Origin: Polynucleobacter sp. 86C-FISCH | GTDB taxonomy: Bacteria > Pseudomonadota > Gammaproteobacteria > Burkholderiales > Burkholderiaceae | Length of the DNA stretch: 64,000 nt | Assembly: GCF_018882415.1 (NCBI RefSeq) | Contig: NZ_JACVOL010000001.1 | Coordinates: 1,775,531-1,839,530 of the forward strand | Direction: 5' to 3' | Part shown: one piece after another, positions 38,578 to 48,103 of the stretch | How the letters are laid out: every line of letters begins with the position of its first letter | Numbering within the stretch: the first letter of the stretch is position 1 | The notes under the pieces: model-generated | Told to the model about the DNA's origin: nothing | The model's input: the letters and a program-made list of their open reading frames with translations, nothing else | The model's database searches: none | Translations under genes and position numbers: made by a program

Positions 38578-39453
38578 TAGTAAAGCAGCATCTAAGCCGA
38601 CTCGGTCAAAAGCCGCGTCGGCTTTTTCTTTGACAACAGGTTTCGCTTGGTAGGCAACGCTAATGCCAGATCCATTCATCATGATCAAATCATTCGCGCC
38701 ATCGCCCATGGTGATGGCATTTGCTTTAGTGCAACCAAGTTGTGCGCATGCAGCATCTAAATGAGCTGCCTTTGCTGCACCATCGACGATGTCACCGAGT
38801 ACTTTGCCGGTCAATTTGCCGTCAATAATTTCTAGGGTATTAGCTTGGGTTTGCTTGAAGCCCAATTGCTGGCGTAACTTCTCTGTAAAGAAGGTAAATC
38901 CGCCAGAAACCAACAATGTATACATTCCCCGCGCATGAGCGCCAGCCAAGAGTTCTGTTGCGCCAGGGTTAGGTCGTAAGCGTTCTCGATAAACGGATTC
39001 AAGTGCATCTGCATGAACGCCTTCAAGTAGTGCCACGCGCCTCCTAAGACTTTCTTGGAAGTCTTTAATTTCCCCGCGCATGGTGGCTTCGGTAATTTCA
39101 GCTACAGCCGATTTCTTGCCAGTGAAATCTGCAATCTCATCAATACATTCAATATTGATCAGTGTTGAGTCCATATCCATTGCGAGCACGCGAATATTTT
39201 GCGGAACGAGATCTGGCTTCAAAAAGCAGAGGTCAGCATTAAAGTTTGCACTTATGGCGCGCAGTTCCTCACGTTGAGCTGTTTCAATATGCCCGTTTGA
39301 TTCAAAACGTTCGGAATAATAAGCGCCATTGCTTACTTGACCGCCAATGGAGTGCAGTGAGACGCCATGCTGCAAGGCTTGATCTTTTAGCGAAAAGATC
39401 AGCTTTTCAGATAAGGGGTCTCTGGATATCGCTACAAGTACTTGATTGCTCAT
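38566..39453 (-). CDS. serB: Phosphoserine phosphatase SerB
   Basis: SerB hydrolyses phosphoserine in the last step of serine synthesis. The 295-residue HAD protein has the nucleophile motif DMDSTLINIECIDEIADFTG, the serine motif LVSGGFTFF and GDGANDLIMM for magnesium binding. Its first 85 residues form the variable ACT-like N-terminal region. It is convergent with the thiolase, and 18 bases downstream of the mfd stop lies its start region's other side, so mfd and serB probably share a transcript. Confidence 0.95.
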   Translation of the reverse strand: MSNQVLVAISRDPLSEKLIFSLKDQALQHGVSLHSIGGQVSNGAYYSERFESNGHIETAQREELRAISANFNADLCFLKPDLVPQNIRVLAMDMDSTLINIECIDEIADFTGKKSAVAEITEATMRGEIKDFQESLRRRVALLEGVHADALESVYRERLRPNPGATELLAGAHARGMYTLLVSGGFTFFTEKLRQQLGFKQTQANTLEIIDGKLTGKVLGDIVDGAAKAAHLDAACAQLGCTKANAITMGDGANDLIMMNGSGISVAYQAKPVVKEKADAAFDRVGLDAALLLIS

Positions 39454-39471
39454 GGCTTAATAATAATCGGA

Positions 39472-42400
39472 TTATTGACCCGTCTTCATTGGGCTTAAAA
39501 CAGCGGATTCATTCAGGCGCCTGAGGATTTGCCTAATGGCATCAAGGCGTTGCTCTAGTTTCTCAAACTCACGGTCTTTTTGAGGCAGCACTTTTAACTT
39601 GTCTTGACCATTGAGTTGAATATATTTCGATGACTGGATCAGCTGGATGATCTTCATTGGATCAATCGGTGGATTCGGAATAAATTGAATCTGAATAGAT
39701 ATTGGTGTTGCATCGATCTTTTTAATGCCAAACCCTGTCATTTCTAAACGCAAGCGGTGTGTTTCATAAAAAGATTTTGCTTGATCTGGTAAATCCCCAA
39801 ACCGATCCACCAGCTCCTCACGCAAGCCCATTAATTCAGAGAAGTCATGAGTACTAGCAAAACGTTTGTATAGCGAGAGTCGCTCATGGACATCGGGACA
39901 GTAATCGTCTGGCAGTAGGGCAGGTACGCCAAGATTTACATCTGTTGTCGCTTGGAGCGGTGAAAGGAGATCCGGCTCTTTACCGCTTCGCAAGGATTTC
40001 ACGGCGCGATTGAGCATCTCGGTATAGAGCTGAAATCCTATTTCATGAATTTCACCCGATTGTTTATCACCTAATACTTCACCAGCACCACGAATTTCTA
40101 AATCATGCATGGCCAAATAGAACCCAGAGCCCAATTCTTCCATTGCCTGAATCGCATTCAAGCGGAGTTGCGCTTGCTTGCTGAGCGCTTCCGGATCTGG
40201 GACGAGCAAATAGGCATAAGCCTGGTGATGTGAGCGGCCCACACGTCCACGCAATTGGTGAAGCTGGGCTAGACCAAACTTATCTGCACGATGCATGATG
40301 ATGGTGTTTGCTGTAGGAACATCAATGCCAGTTTCAATAATGGTGGTACACAACAAGATATTGGTACGTTGTGTCACAAATTCACGCATGACCGATTCAA
40401 GCTCACGTTCATGCATTTGTCCATGAGCTACGCTAATGCGCGCCTCTGGAATCAATTCTTGTAAAGCATGTTTGCGATTTTGAATGGTCTCTACTTCGTT
40501 GTGCAAGAAATAGACTTGACCACCTCGTTTAATTTCACGCAGCACGGCTTCACGTATAACGCCATCACCTTCACGGCGCACAAAAGTCTTAATTGCTAAG
40601 CGCTTCTGAGGGGCGGTAGCAATGATGGAAAACTCTCTCAAGCCTTCCATTGCCATACCCAAAGTTCTGGGAATTGGGGTGGCAGTAAGCGTCAAGATGT
40701 CTACTTCAGCGCGAAGTGCCTTAAGAGCATCTTTTTGGCGGACACCAAAGCGATGTTCTTCATCAACAATCACTAATCCTAAATTGGCAAACTGCGTCTC
40801 TTTGGAAAGCAGCTTGTGAGTTCCAATAATGATGTCAGCCTCACCTTTAGTAATGGCTTCTAAGGCTGCATTAATTTCTTTTGTCGTTTTAAAACGGGAT
40901 AACTCAACAATACGGACCGGCCAATCAGCGAAGCGATCTTTCCATGTGGCAACGTGTTGCTCAGCAAGAAGGGTGGTTGGAGCCAAAATTGCTACTTGCT
41001 TGCCGCCCATTACAGCAACAAAACTAGCGCGCAAAGCTACTTCCGTCTTGCCAAAGCCAACATCGCCACAAACTAGGCGATCCATTGGTGTTCCGCTAGT
41101 CATATCACCAATCACAGCGGCAATGGCATTAGCTTGATCGGGAGTTTCTTCAAAGCCAAAGCTTTCCGCAAAAGCGGCATAGTCATGGGCCGAGAATTCA
41201 AAGGCATGACCCTTGCGAATAGCTCTTGCAGCATACAAACCTAGCAACTCTGCAGCTGTGTCACGAATCTGCTGTGCTGCCTTACGTTTTGCTTTGTCCC
41301 ACTGGCCTGAGCCTAATTGATGAAGTGGTGCTGAATCCGGATCTGAGCCAGCATAACGAGTCACCATTTCTAATTGCTGTACTGGGACATATAAGGTTGC
41401 TTGACCTGCATATTGCAAATGCAAGAACTCTTCGAATATAGGCGCTTCTTTAGGCGGCGCAAGATTTAGAAGTACCAAACCTTGATAGCGCCCAATGCCA
41501 TGTTCTGCATGCACTACCGGATCGCCGATCTTTAGTTCCGACAGATCCTTAAATAGCATATCAGGATCGGCATTCTCGTTAGCCTTGCCTTTGCGTCGCT
41601 GTCTTGCGGTAGTGGTAAATAACTCCGCCTCGGTAACGACCATAAGATTTTCTCTTGGCCAAGAGAAGCCGTTAAAGAGTGGTGCAGTTACCAAGCCAAA
41701 TAGCGAGCCACTCTTAATGAAATCGGCAATGCTATCGAAGCCCTCTGGCTTCAATGGGTAGAGGGGTTTGCCATCTAGTCCAGCAACTGAATTACTCTCT
41801 TCGAAAAGTTGTCGAATAGATTCTTTACGTCCCGCGCTGTCACTACAAATTAGGACGCGTACTTTTTCCGCTGCAACTATTTTGCGTAAACGGTTGATGG
41901 GATCTGCATCTCGACGATGCACAGCAATATCTGGTACCGATGAAAACTCGTTTTGTTCAGAGCCTTCCTTTTCAAAAGCTAAACGTGCATACGGTTTAGA
42001 TGTTGCAAAAAATTCATCAACATCTAAAAATAATTCCTTAGGCGGAAGAATGGGGCGATCTAAATCATGCTTTAGAAACTCATAACGAGAAAGCGTATCT
42101 TTCCAAAAGCCCTTGATAGTGTCCTCAACATCACCAATGCTGACTAACCAAACGGGGTCACCAGACCTGGGGAAGTAGTCAAATAGATTGGATTGCTCTT
42201 CAAAAAAGAGCGGCAAGTAGGATTCGATGCCGGCGCTAGGTATACCTAGGTTGGCATCCTTATATATAGGGCAGCGGCTTGGATCACCTTCAAAAACTTC
42301 CCGCCAGCGTCCTCTGAATGCGGTACGAGAAGCGTCATCAAAAGGAAACTCATGTCCTGGCAGCAAACGTATTTCTTTTACGGGATAAAGGCTGCGTTGC

Positions 42401-43017
42401 GTATCGGGATCAAATGCACGTATTTGCTCAATCTCATCGCCAAATAAATCCAATCGATAAGGGAGGTTGGATCCCATAGGAAATAAATCAAACAAGCCAC
42501 CGCGAATACTATATTCACCAGGGCGCATCACTGCACTTACTGGATCGTAACCAGCTTGTTGCAACTGCAGCTTTAATGCTGCCTCATTGAGTTTGTCACC
42601 TTGCCTAAAGAAAAAGGTATGGCCTGATAGAAAACCAGGAGGGCCTAGCCTCTGAAGAGCTGTTGTAACGGGGACCAAAACAATGTCACAGCTGCCATTG
42701 AGCAATTCATAAAGAGTGGCAAGTCTTTCTGATACCAAGTCTTGATGCGGTGAAAAATGGTCATAGGGAAGAATTTCCCAATCAGGCAGAAGTCTGGTTT
42801 TCAGTTGCGGGGCAAAAGCGGGGATTTCCTCTAATAGACGTTGAGCCTCCTGCGCTTGAGCGCAAAAAATAACCATCACTGAGAATTTGTCGCGATAGCG
42901 AAGGGCGTTTTGCGCTATTAAAGCGGCATCAGCCGAGCCAATCAGCCCTGAAAAGGTAAAGCGCTGCCCAGCCCGGGGAGCGGGTATAGGGGGTGCTAGA
43001 TTTAATGCATCAGACAT
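39472..43017 (-). CDS. mfd: Transcription-repair coupling factor Mfd
   Basis: Mfd displaces RNA polymerase stalled at DNA lesions and recruits UvrA. The 1181-residue protein has the UvrB-like N-terminal module, the polymerase-interaction domain (LKIGDPVVHAEHGIGRYQGL), and a translocase with Walker A GDVGFGKTEVALRA, DEEHRFGV, TATPIPRTL and the TRG motif region LRGRVGRSHHQAYAYLL. It is divergent from ispD, whose ATG is only 23 bases away, so promoters of each lie within or at the edge of the other. Confidence 0.97.
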   Translation of the reverse strand: MSDALNLAPPIPAPRAGQRFTFSGLIGSADAALIAQNALRYRDKFSVMVIFCAQAQEAQRLLEEIPAFAPQLKTRLLPDWEILPYDHFSPHQDLVSERLATLYELLNGSCDIVLVPVTTALQRLGPPGFLSGHTFFFRQGDKLNEAALKLQLQQAGYDPVSAVMRPGEYSIRGGLFDLFPMGSNLPYRLDLFGDEIEQIRAFDPDTQRSLYPVKEIRLLPGHEFPFDDASRTAFRGRWREVFEGDPSRCPIYKDANLGIPSAGIESYLPLFFEEQSNLFDYFPRSGDPVWLVSIGDVEDTIKGFWKDTLSRYEFLKHDLDRPILPPKELFLDVDEFFATSKPYARLAFEKEGSEQNEFSSVPDIAVHRRDADPINRLRKIVAAEKVRVLICSDSAGRKESIRQLFEESNSVAGLDGKPLYPLKPEGFDSIADFIKSGSLFGLVTAPLFNGFSWPRENLMVVTEAELFTTTARQRRKGKANENADPDMLFKDLSELKIGDPVVHAEHGIGRYQGLVLLNLAPPKEAPIFEEFLHLQYAGQATLYVPVQQLEMVTRYAGSDPDSAPLHQLGSGQWDKAKRKAAQQIRDTAAELLGLYAARAIRKGHAFEFSAHDYAAFAESFGFEETPDQANAIAAVIGDMTSGTPMDRLVCGDVGFGKTEVALRASFVAVMGGKQVAILAPTTLLAEQHVATWKDRFADWPVRIVELSRFKTTKEINAALEAITKGEADIIIGTHKLLSKETQFANLGLVIVDEEHRFGVRQKDALKALRAEVDILTLTATPIPRTLGMAMEGLREFSIIATAPQKRLAIKTFVRREGDGVIREAVLREIKRGGQVYFLHNEVETIQNRKHALQELIPEARISVAHGQMHERELESVMREFVTQRTNILLCTTIIETGIDVPTANTIIMHRADKFGLAQLHQLRGRVGRSHHQAYAYLLVPDPEALSKQAQLRLNAIQAMEELGSGFYLAMHDLEIRGAGEVLGDKQSGEIHEIGFQLYTEMLNRAVKSLRSGKEPDLLSPLQATTDVNLGVPALLPDDYCPDVHERLSLYKRFASTHDFSELMGLREELVDRFGDLPDQAKSFYETHRLRLEMTGFGIKKIDATPISIQIQFIPNPPIDPMKIIQLIQSSKYIQLNGQDKLKVLPQKDREFEKLEQRLDAIRQILRRLNESAVLSPMKTGQ

Positions 43018-43040
43018 CTAGGCTCATTATAGAATCAGGT

Positions 43041-43790
43041 ATGCCTTCCGGAAATCCTTCAAAAAAGAAATGTCACGCGCTTTTGCCGACAGCGGGCACT
43101 GGTTCACGTCTTGGCGGTGAGCTGCCCAAGCAATTTCAGCAATTGGCTGGAAAGCCGATGCTTTGTTATGCAATAGAGTCGTTTTTGAATACTCCTCAAG
43201 TTGAGTCAATCTGGATTGGCGTTAGCCCCGGTTTTATTGATAACCCCATTTTGCAAAAGATTGCCAATGGCGCCAAGGGAATTCAATTTTTACCAACTGG
43301 CGGCCCAACTCGGCAAGAAACAGTCAGAAATACTTTAGCGGCAATGCTCAAAGCTGGCATTGCCGAGGATGACTGGGTATTGGTTCACGATGCAGCTAGA
43401 CCGGGAATCACACCAGCGCTGATTGAGAAATTAATCAACGCTGTTCAGATGTCCAATGCCGGCGGTATCTTGGCTGTGCCTTTGGCGGATACATTGAAGC
43501 AAGCAGATCTGGATTCAGTCATAGCAGGCAATATCCCGCGCTCTGAAAGAACTATTCCACGCGAACATCTGTGGCAGGCGCAAACCCCTCAGATGTTTGG
43601 CTTAAAGCAGTTGCATGATGCTCTTGAAAGCGCTATTCGTCTTGAAGCTGACGTTACTGATGAGGCTAGCGCAATTGAGTTGGCCGGTGCTAAGCCTCTA
43701 CTAATAGAGGGCGCTGCTCGCAACTTTAAAGTTACTCATCCCGCTGATTGGGATTTAATGCAACTGCTTTTAAGCTCAGTCACTCGATAA
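43041..43790 (+). CDS. ispD: 2-C-methyl-D-erythritol 4-phosphate cytidylyltransferase IspD
   Basis: IspD attaches CMP to methylerythritol phosphate in isoprenoid synthesis. The 249-residue protein has LLPTAGTGSRLGGELPKQF, GGPTRQETVRNTL, VLVHDAARPGITP and TDEASAIELAG. An in-frame ATG at 42993 lies inside mfd; the ATG at 43041 (MPSGNPSKKK) leaves a normal N-terminus. TAGAAT at 43030-43035 is five bases before this ATG, hinting at a very short or absent leader. ispF follows after nine bases. Confidence 0.95.
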   Translation: MPSGNPSKKKCHALLPTAGTGSRLGGELPKQFQQLAGKPMLCYAIESFLNTPQVESIWIGVSPGFIDNPILQKIANGAKGIQFLPTGGPTRQETVRNTLAAMLKAGIAEDDWVLVHDAARPGITPALIEKLINAVQMSNAGGILAVPLADTLKQADLDSVIAGNIPRSERTIPREHLWQAQTPQMFGLKQLHDALESAIRLEADVTDEASAIELAGAKPLLIEGAARNFKVTHPADWDLMQLLLSSVTR

Positions 43791-43799
43791 AGAATCAAC

Positions 43800-44303
43800 A
43801 TGACCCAAAACGCTCCCCACATTCCTCAATTTCGTATTGGTCAGGGGTATGACGTTCATGCCCTGGTTGCTGACCGCAAACTCATTCTAGGCGGTGTTCA
43901 TGTTCCGCATGAGAAGGGTTTATTGGGTCATTCCGATGCTGATGCGCTATTGCATGCCCTCACGGATGCATTGCTAGGGGCTGCTGGTTTAAACGACATC
44001 GGACAGCTATTTCCGGATACGGATCCCCAGTTTAAGGATATGGATAGCCGGATTTTGCTTCGGGCCGCACTTCAAAAGGTTCAGGCGGCGGGATTCCAGA
44101 TAGGTAATGTTGATGCCACCATTATTTGCCAAAAGCCTAAATTAGCCGATTTTTTACCTGAAATGGTCCGTAATATTGCATCTGATTTGGCTGTTACCCC
44201 CAGCCATGTCAACCTCAAGGCCAAGACCAACGAATCTCTCGGGCACCTAGGCAGGGGAGAGGGCATCGCTGTCCATGCGGTAGCTTTGCTCTACAAGGCC
44301 TAA
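43800..44303 (+). CDS. ispF: 2-C-methyl-D-erythritol 2,4-cyclodiphosphate synthase IspF
   Basis: IspF cyclises CDP-methylerythritol phosphate with loss of CMP. The 167-residue protein has the zinc ligands in GQGYDVHAL and the later [20 protein letters not shown], then [10 protein letters not shown] and the closing [25 protein letters not shown]. It is directly downstream of ispD, the standard pairing; the next step genes are not in the window. Confidence 0.97.
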   Translation: MTQNAPHIPQFRIGQGYDVHALVADRKLILGGVHVPHEKGLLGHSDADALLHALTDALLGAAGLNDIGQLFPDTDPQFKDMDSRILLRAALQKVQAAGFQIGNVDATIICQKPKLADFLPEMVRNIASDLAVTPSHVNLKAKTNESLGHLGRGEGIAVHAVALLYKA

Positions 44304-44381
44304 AACAATCTCTAAAACCCTAGGCATTGTAGAATTACGGTCTTTAGAGTGAAGTCTAGGCTTGGCAGTTTGCGGATATTC

Positions 44382-44468
44382 GCGAGGATGGCGAAATTGG
44401 TAGACGCACCAGGTTTAGGTCCTGACGCCAGAAATGGTGTGGGGGTTCGAGTCCCCCTCCTCGCACCA
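44382..44468 (+). tRNA. tRNA-Leu (anticodon UAG)
   Basis: An 87-base class II tRNA with acceptor GCGAGGA/TCCTCGC, encoded CCA, a variable arm between the anticodon and T arms, T stem GGGGG/CCCCC, and loop TTTAGGT giving anticodon UAG. The outermost pair of the anticodon stem is a C-A mismatch. It stands alone between ispF and tig. Confidence 0.95.
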
Positions 44469-44531
44469 CAAGATTGCTACTTGGCTTGGACTTCACATTT
44501 CCAGATCTTCAATTAAGAGACGAGAATAGCT

Positions 44532-45863
44532 GTGCAGATAGAAAATTTAGGTTCACTAGACCGCAAAATGACTTTGGAATTCGCTCGTGCCGATTTGGCA
44601 AAAGCGCGTGAAGCCCGTTTGGCTAAAGTTGGTAAGACCATGAAAATGGCAGGCTTTCGCCCTGGCAAAGTTCCAAAGAACCTCGTTGAAAAACAGCACG
44701 GTATGCAAGTTGATTTCGAACTGCAATTCGATAAAGCCGCTGAAATGTTTTATGAGTTAGCCCAAAAAGAGGGCGTTGCTTTAGCTGGTCAACCACGTCT
44801 TGAGCCAAAGAGTGAGATTGATGCTGACAAGATTGTTTTTGATGCTTTCTTCGAAGTCTTGCCTGAAGTGAAAATTGGTGACTTTACCAAGGCTGAGGTT
44901 ACTAAATATGTAACTGAAATTGGTGAAGCTGAAATTGATCGCGCATTAGATGTATTGCGCAAGCAGCAAGTACATTACCACCCACGCGGTGAGGCTGGCG
45001 CTCATGGCGACGGCGGCTCCAATACTGCAGCGCAAAATGGCGACCAAGTGGTTATCGATTTTGTTGGCAAGATTGATGGCGTTGAATTCGCTGGTGGTAA
45101 AGCTGAAAACTTTGAATATGTATTAGGTGAAGGTCGCATGCTTCCTGAGTTTGAGGCTGCAACTTTGGGTCTTAAAACGGGCGAAAGCAAATCATTCCCA
45201 TTGAGCTTCCCAGCTGATTACCACGGTAAAGATGTTGCAGGCAAAACAGCTGAGTTCACGATTACAGTGAAATCAGTTAACTGGCCACATTTACCGGCTT
45301 TGGATGATGCATTTGCATTGTCATTGGGCGTTACTGAAGGCGGCGTTGCAAAGATGCGCGCTGAAGTAAAAGAAAATTTAGATCGCGAAGTAAAGCGTCG
45401 TATCACTTCACTAATGAAAAACGAAGTGATGGACAAGCTCAACAGCTTGTGTGAATTAGATGTTCCTAAATCATTGGTTGCTTCAGAGCAAGAGCGTTTG
45501 GTTGAAGGTGCGCGTCAAGACCTGATGCAGCGTGGCGTTCCAAACGCTAAAGATGCGCCAATTCCAGCAGAGATTTTTGCTGAGCAAGCTACTAAGCGCG
45601 TTCGTCTTGGTTTGATCTTGAGTGAATTAGTTAAAAAGCAAAACTTGGCAGCTACCGCTGATCAAATTAAGGCTGAAATTGATGAGCAGGCAGCTACTTA
45701 TGAAGATCCAAAGGAAGTAGTTCGTTGGTTCTACAGTAATCCAAGCCGTTTAAAGGATATCGAGAACCTAGTCCTTGAAGATAACGTTATCAAATACTTC
45801 ACATCACAAGCTAAATTAAGCGATAAGGCTGTGACATTTGAAGAACTCAGCAAGCTAAACTAA
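44532..45863 (+). CDS. tig: Trigger factor
   Basis: Trigger factor is the ribosome-bound chaperone and prolyl isomerase. The 443-residue protein has the ribosome-docking signature GFRPGKVPKNLVEKQHG, an FKBP-type domain (GDQVVIDFVGKIDGVEFAGG, FEAATLGLKTGES) and a helical C-terminal domain. It starts with GTG. A short insertion (GEAGAHGDGGSNTAAQNG) extends the loop before the isomerase domain. It heads the tig-clpP-clpX-lon order. Confidence 0.95.
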   Translation: MQIENLGSLDRKMTLEFARADLAKAREARLAKVGKTMKMAGFRPGKVPKNLVEKQHGMQVDFELQFDKAAEMFYELAQKEGVALAGQPRLEPKSEIDADKIVFDAFFEVLPEVKIGDFTKAEVTKYVTEIGEAEIDRALDVLRKQQVHYHPRGEAGAHGDGGSNTAAQNGDQVVIDFVGKIDGVEFAGGKAENFEYVLGEGRMLPEFEAATLGLKTGESKSFPLSFPADYHGKDVAGKTAEFTITVKSVNWPHLPALDDAFALSLGVTEGGVAKMRAEVKENLDREVKRRITSLMKNEVMDKLNSLCELDVPKSLVASEQERLVEGARQDLMQRGVPNAKDAPIPAEIFAEQATKRVRLGLILSELVKKQNLAATADQIKAEIDEQAATYEDPKEVVRWFYSNPSRLKDIENLVLEDNVIKYFTSQAKLSDKAVTFEELSKLN

Positions 45864-45893
45864 GTAATCCACTTACCTATAAGAGGTTTCAAA

Positions 45894-46523
45894 ATGATCC
45901 ACAATCATTCTCAGTCTGAAAATCTAGAACCAAAAGGCTTGGGCTTGGTTCCTATGGTGATTGAAACCTCTGGTAGAGGTGAGCGTGCTTACGACATCTA
46001 CTCCAGATTATTGCGTGAACGCGTTGTTTTTTTGGTTGGCGAAGTAAACGACCAAACTGCTAACTTGGTGATTGCTCAGTTATTGTTCCTCGAGAGCGAG
46101 AACCCAGATAAAGAAATTTCTCTGTACATCAACTCTCCCGGTGGATCTGTTTCCGCAGGTTTGGCTATTTACGACACTATGCAATTTATCAAGCCGCATG
46201 TAAGTACTTTGTGCATGGGTATGGCTGCCAGTATGGGCGCATTCTTATTATGTGCTGGTGAAAAAGGAAAGCGTTATGCGCTCCCGAATTCACGTGTGAT
46301 GATTCATCAGCCTTTGGGTGGTGCGCGTGGTCAAGCATCTGACATTGAAATTCAAGCCCGTGAAATTTTGTACTTGCGCGAACGACTCAACAAGATTTTG
46401 GCTGACCGCACCGGTCAATCGATTGAAACAATTGCAAAAGATACTGACCGCGATAACTTTATGTCAGCTGATCAAGCCCGTGATTATGGTTTGATCGACA
46501 AGGTTATTGAGAAGCGTCCTTAA
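45894..46523 (+). CDS. clpP: ATP-dependent Clp protease proteolytic subunit ClpP
   Basis: ClpP forms the two-ring serine peptidase chamber. The 209-residue protein has the catalytic serine in [11 protein letters not shown], the histidine in [10 protein letters not shown] and the aspartate in [12 protein letters not shown], with the N-terminal propeptide-length leader before [22 protein letters not shown]. It lies 30 bases after tig and 30 bases before clpX. Confidence 0.97.
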   Translation: MIHNHSQSENLEPKGLGLVPMVIETSGRGERAYDIYSRLLRERVVFLVGEVNDQTANLVIAQLLFLESENPDKEISLYINSPGGSVSAGLAIYDTMQFIKPHVSTLCMGMAASMGAFLLCAGEKGKRYALPNSRVMIHQPLGGARGQASDIEIQAREILYLRERLNKILADRTGQSIETIAKDTDRDNFMSADQARDYGLIDKVIEKRP

Positions 46524-46553
46524 TTTTCTTATTCATCATTTACAGAGCCCATT

Positions 46554-47915
46554 TTGAGCGATACAAATACAACTAATTCACCAGATAAAGTTCTGTATTG
46601 TTCTTTTTGTGGCAAGAGTCAGCATGAAGTAAAAAAACTCATTGCTGGTCCATCTGTTTTTATCTGTGATGAGTGCATAGATCTTTGCACCGATATTATT
46701 CAAGAAGAGATTGCCAAGCTTCCAAAGGAAGAGGGCGATGACTCCTTGCCAACACCGCATCAGATTCGAGTGAATTTAGATCAGTATGTCATCGGTCAAG
46801 ATCACGCTAAAAAGACTTTAGCTGTAGCGGTCTACAACCACTACAAACGCTTGCAGTATTTACCTAAGCCCAAAAAAGAGAAGCTAGATAAAGACGGTAA
46901 GCCGGTAGAGGGCGCAGATAAGAAGGAGTCTAAGGTTCCGGCTAAGGCAATGGTGGATGGCGTAGAGCTTGCAAAGAGCAACATCCTCCTAATCGGGCCT
47001 ACTGGTTCAGGCAAGACTCTTTTAGCTCAGACTCTAGCCCGCATGTTGGACGTACCATTTGTAATGGCTGACGCAACCACCTTAACCGAAGCGGGTTATG
47101 TTGGTGAAGACGTTGAAAATATTATTCAAAAGCTTTTGCAGGCATGTGACTACAATGTAGAAAAAGCGCAACGCGGCATTGTTTATATTGATGAGATCGA
47201 TAAGATTTCTCGTAAATCGGATAACCCATCCATCACTCGCGATGTATCCGGTGAAGGTGTTCAACAGGCATTGTTAAAGCTTGTTGAAGGCACCATGGCT
47301 TCTGTTCCGCCACAAGGTGGTCGTAAGCATCCCAATCAAGATTTCTTGCAAGTGGATACAACCAATATTTTGTTTATTTGCGGCGGCGCTTTTGATGGGC
47401 TCGAAAAGGTTATTCAACAGCGTACTGCTAAAACCGGTATTGGTTTTAATGCTACCGTTCCAGGCAAGGATGATCGCGGCGTAAGCGACCTCTTGATCGA
47501 AGTGGAGCCAGAAGACTTAATTAAGTTTGGCTTGATTCCTGAGTTAATTGGTCGTCTGCCGGTTGTGGCTACTTTGGCGCAATTGGATGAAGAGGCTTTA
47601 ATTCAAATTCTGACTGAGCCTAAAAACGCTTTGGTGAAGCAATATCAAGCACTCCTGACCATGGAAGGTTCTGAGCTTGAGGTACGTCGCGAGGCCTTAT
47701 CAGCCATTGCTAAGAAGGCAATTGCGCGTAAAACAGGTGCTCGCGGACTGAGATCCATCCTTGAAGGCTCTTTAATGGATGTGATGTATGACCTGCCATC
47801 TCTTAAGAATGTCCAAAAAGTCGTTATCGACGAAAGCAGCATTGCTGAGGGTGGAAAACCTCTTTTGGTCTACAAGCAAGACGCTGAACAGGCAGATTTG
47901 AGCAAAAAAGCCTAA
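46554..47915 (+). CDS. clpX: ATP-dependent Clp protease ATP-binding subunit ClpX
   Basis: ClpX unfolds substrates and feeds them to ClpP. The 453-residue protein has the N-terminal zinc-binding domain ([13 protein letters not shown] ... [10 protein letters not shown]), Walker [16 protein letters not shown], Walker [11 protein letters not shown], the pore loop [11 protein letters not shown] and the ClpP-binding tripeptide loop IGF. The start appears to be TTG. A 30-residue lysine-rich insertion ([20 protein letters not shown] and on) precedes the AAA+ module. A terminator follows. Confidence 0.96.
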   Translation: MSDTNTTNSPDKVLYCSFCGKSQHEVKKLIAGPSVFICDECIDLCTDIIQEEIAKLPKEEGDDSLPTPHQIRVNLDQYVIGQDHAKKTLAVAVYNHYKRLQYLPKPKKEKLDKDGKPVEGADKKESKVPAKAMVDGVELAKSNILLIGPTGSGKTLLAQTLARMLDVPFVMADATTLTEAGYVGEDVENIIQKLLQACDYNVEKAQRGIVYIDEIDKISRKSDNPSITRDVSGEGVQQALLKLVEGTMASVPPQGGRKHPNQDFLQVDTTNILFICGGAFDGLEKVIQQRTAKTGIGFNATVPGKDDRGVSDLLIEVEPEDLIKFGLIPELIGRLPVVATLAQLDEEALIQILTEPKNALVKQYQALLTMEGSELEVRREALSAIAKKAIARKTGARGLRSILEGSLMDVMYDLPSLKNVQKVVIDESSIAEGGKPLLVYKQDAEQADLSKKA

Positions 47916-47939
47916 ATTCTTAGGGTTTTCGCTATTTTT

Positions 47940-47961
47940 GGGGCATTTTTGCCCCTTTTTT
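47940..47961 (+). terminator. Intrinsic terminator after clpX
   Basis: GGGGCA and TGCCCC form a 6-bp GC-rich stem with a TTTT loop, followed by six T residues. It separates the clpPX message from lon. Confidence 0.88.
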
Positions 47962-47973
47962 GTCTTTTTACCC

Positions 47974-48002
47974 CTTGTTTTTCTCTAAAGCCTACCCATA
48001 TA
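47974..48002 (+). promoter_or_regulatory. Sigma-32 (heat-shock) like promoter upstream of lon
   Basis: CTTGTTT (47974-47980) and CCCATATA (47995-48002) with a 14-base spacer resemble the sigma-32 pattern CTTGAAA-N(11-16)-CCCATNT. lon is a classic heat-shock gene. The long leader that follows contains an imperfect stem (TAGTGGTT ... AACCATCACTA, about 48036-48061). Confidence 0.5.
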
Positions 48003-48103
48003 GGTAGTATGCTACTCATAAATAATGTCTCTATTTAGTGGTTGTTTAGTAACCATCACTATTAAAGGCTTTTGAGGATTGATTACTTTGGAGGATTTGC
48101 CCC

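Noticed and set aside
42993-43040. Longer IspD start inside mfd
   Set aside because: The extra 16 residues lack family similarity, and the ATG at 43041 leaves a normal IspD N-terminus.
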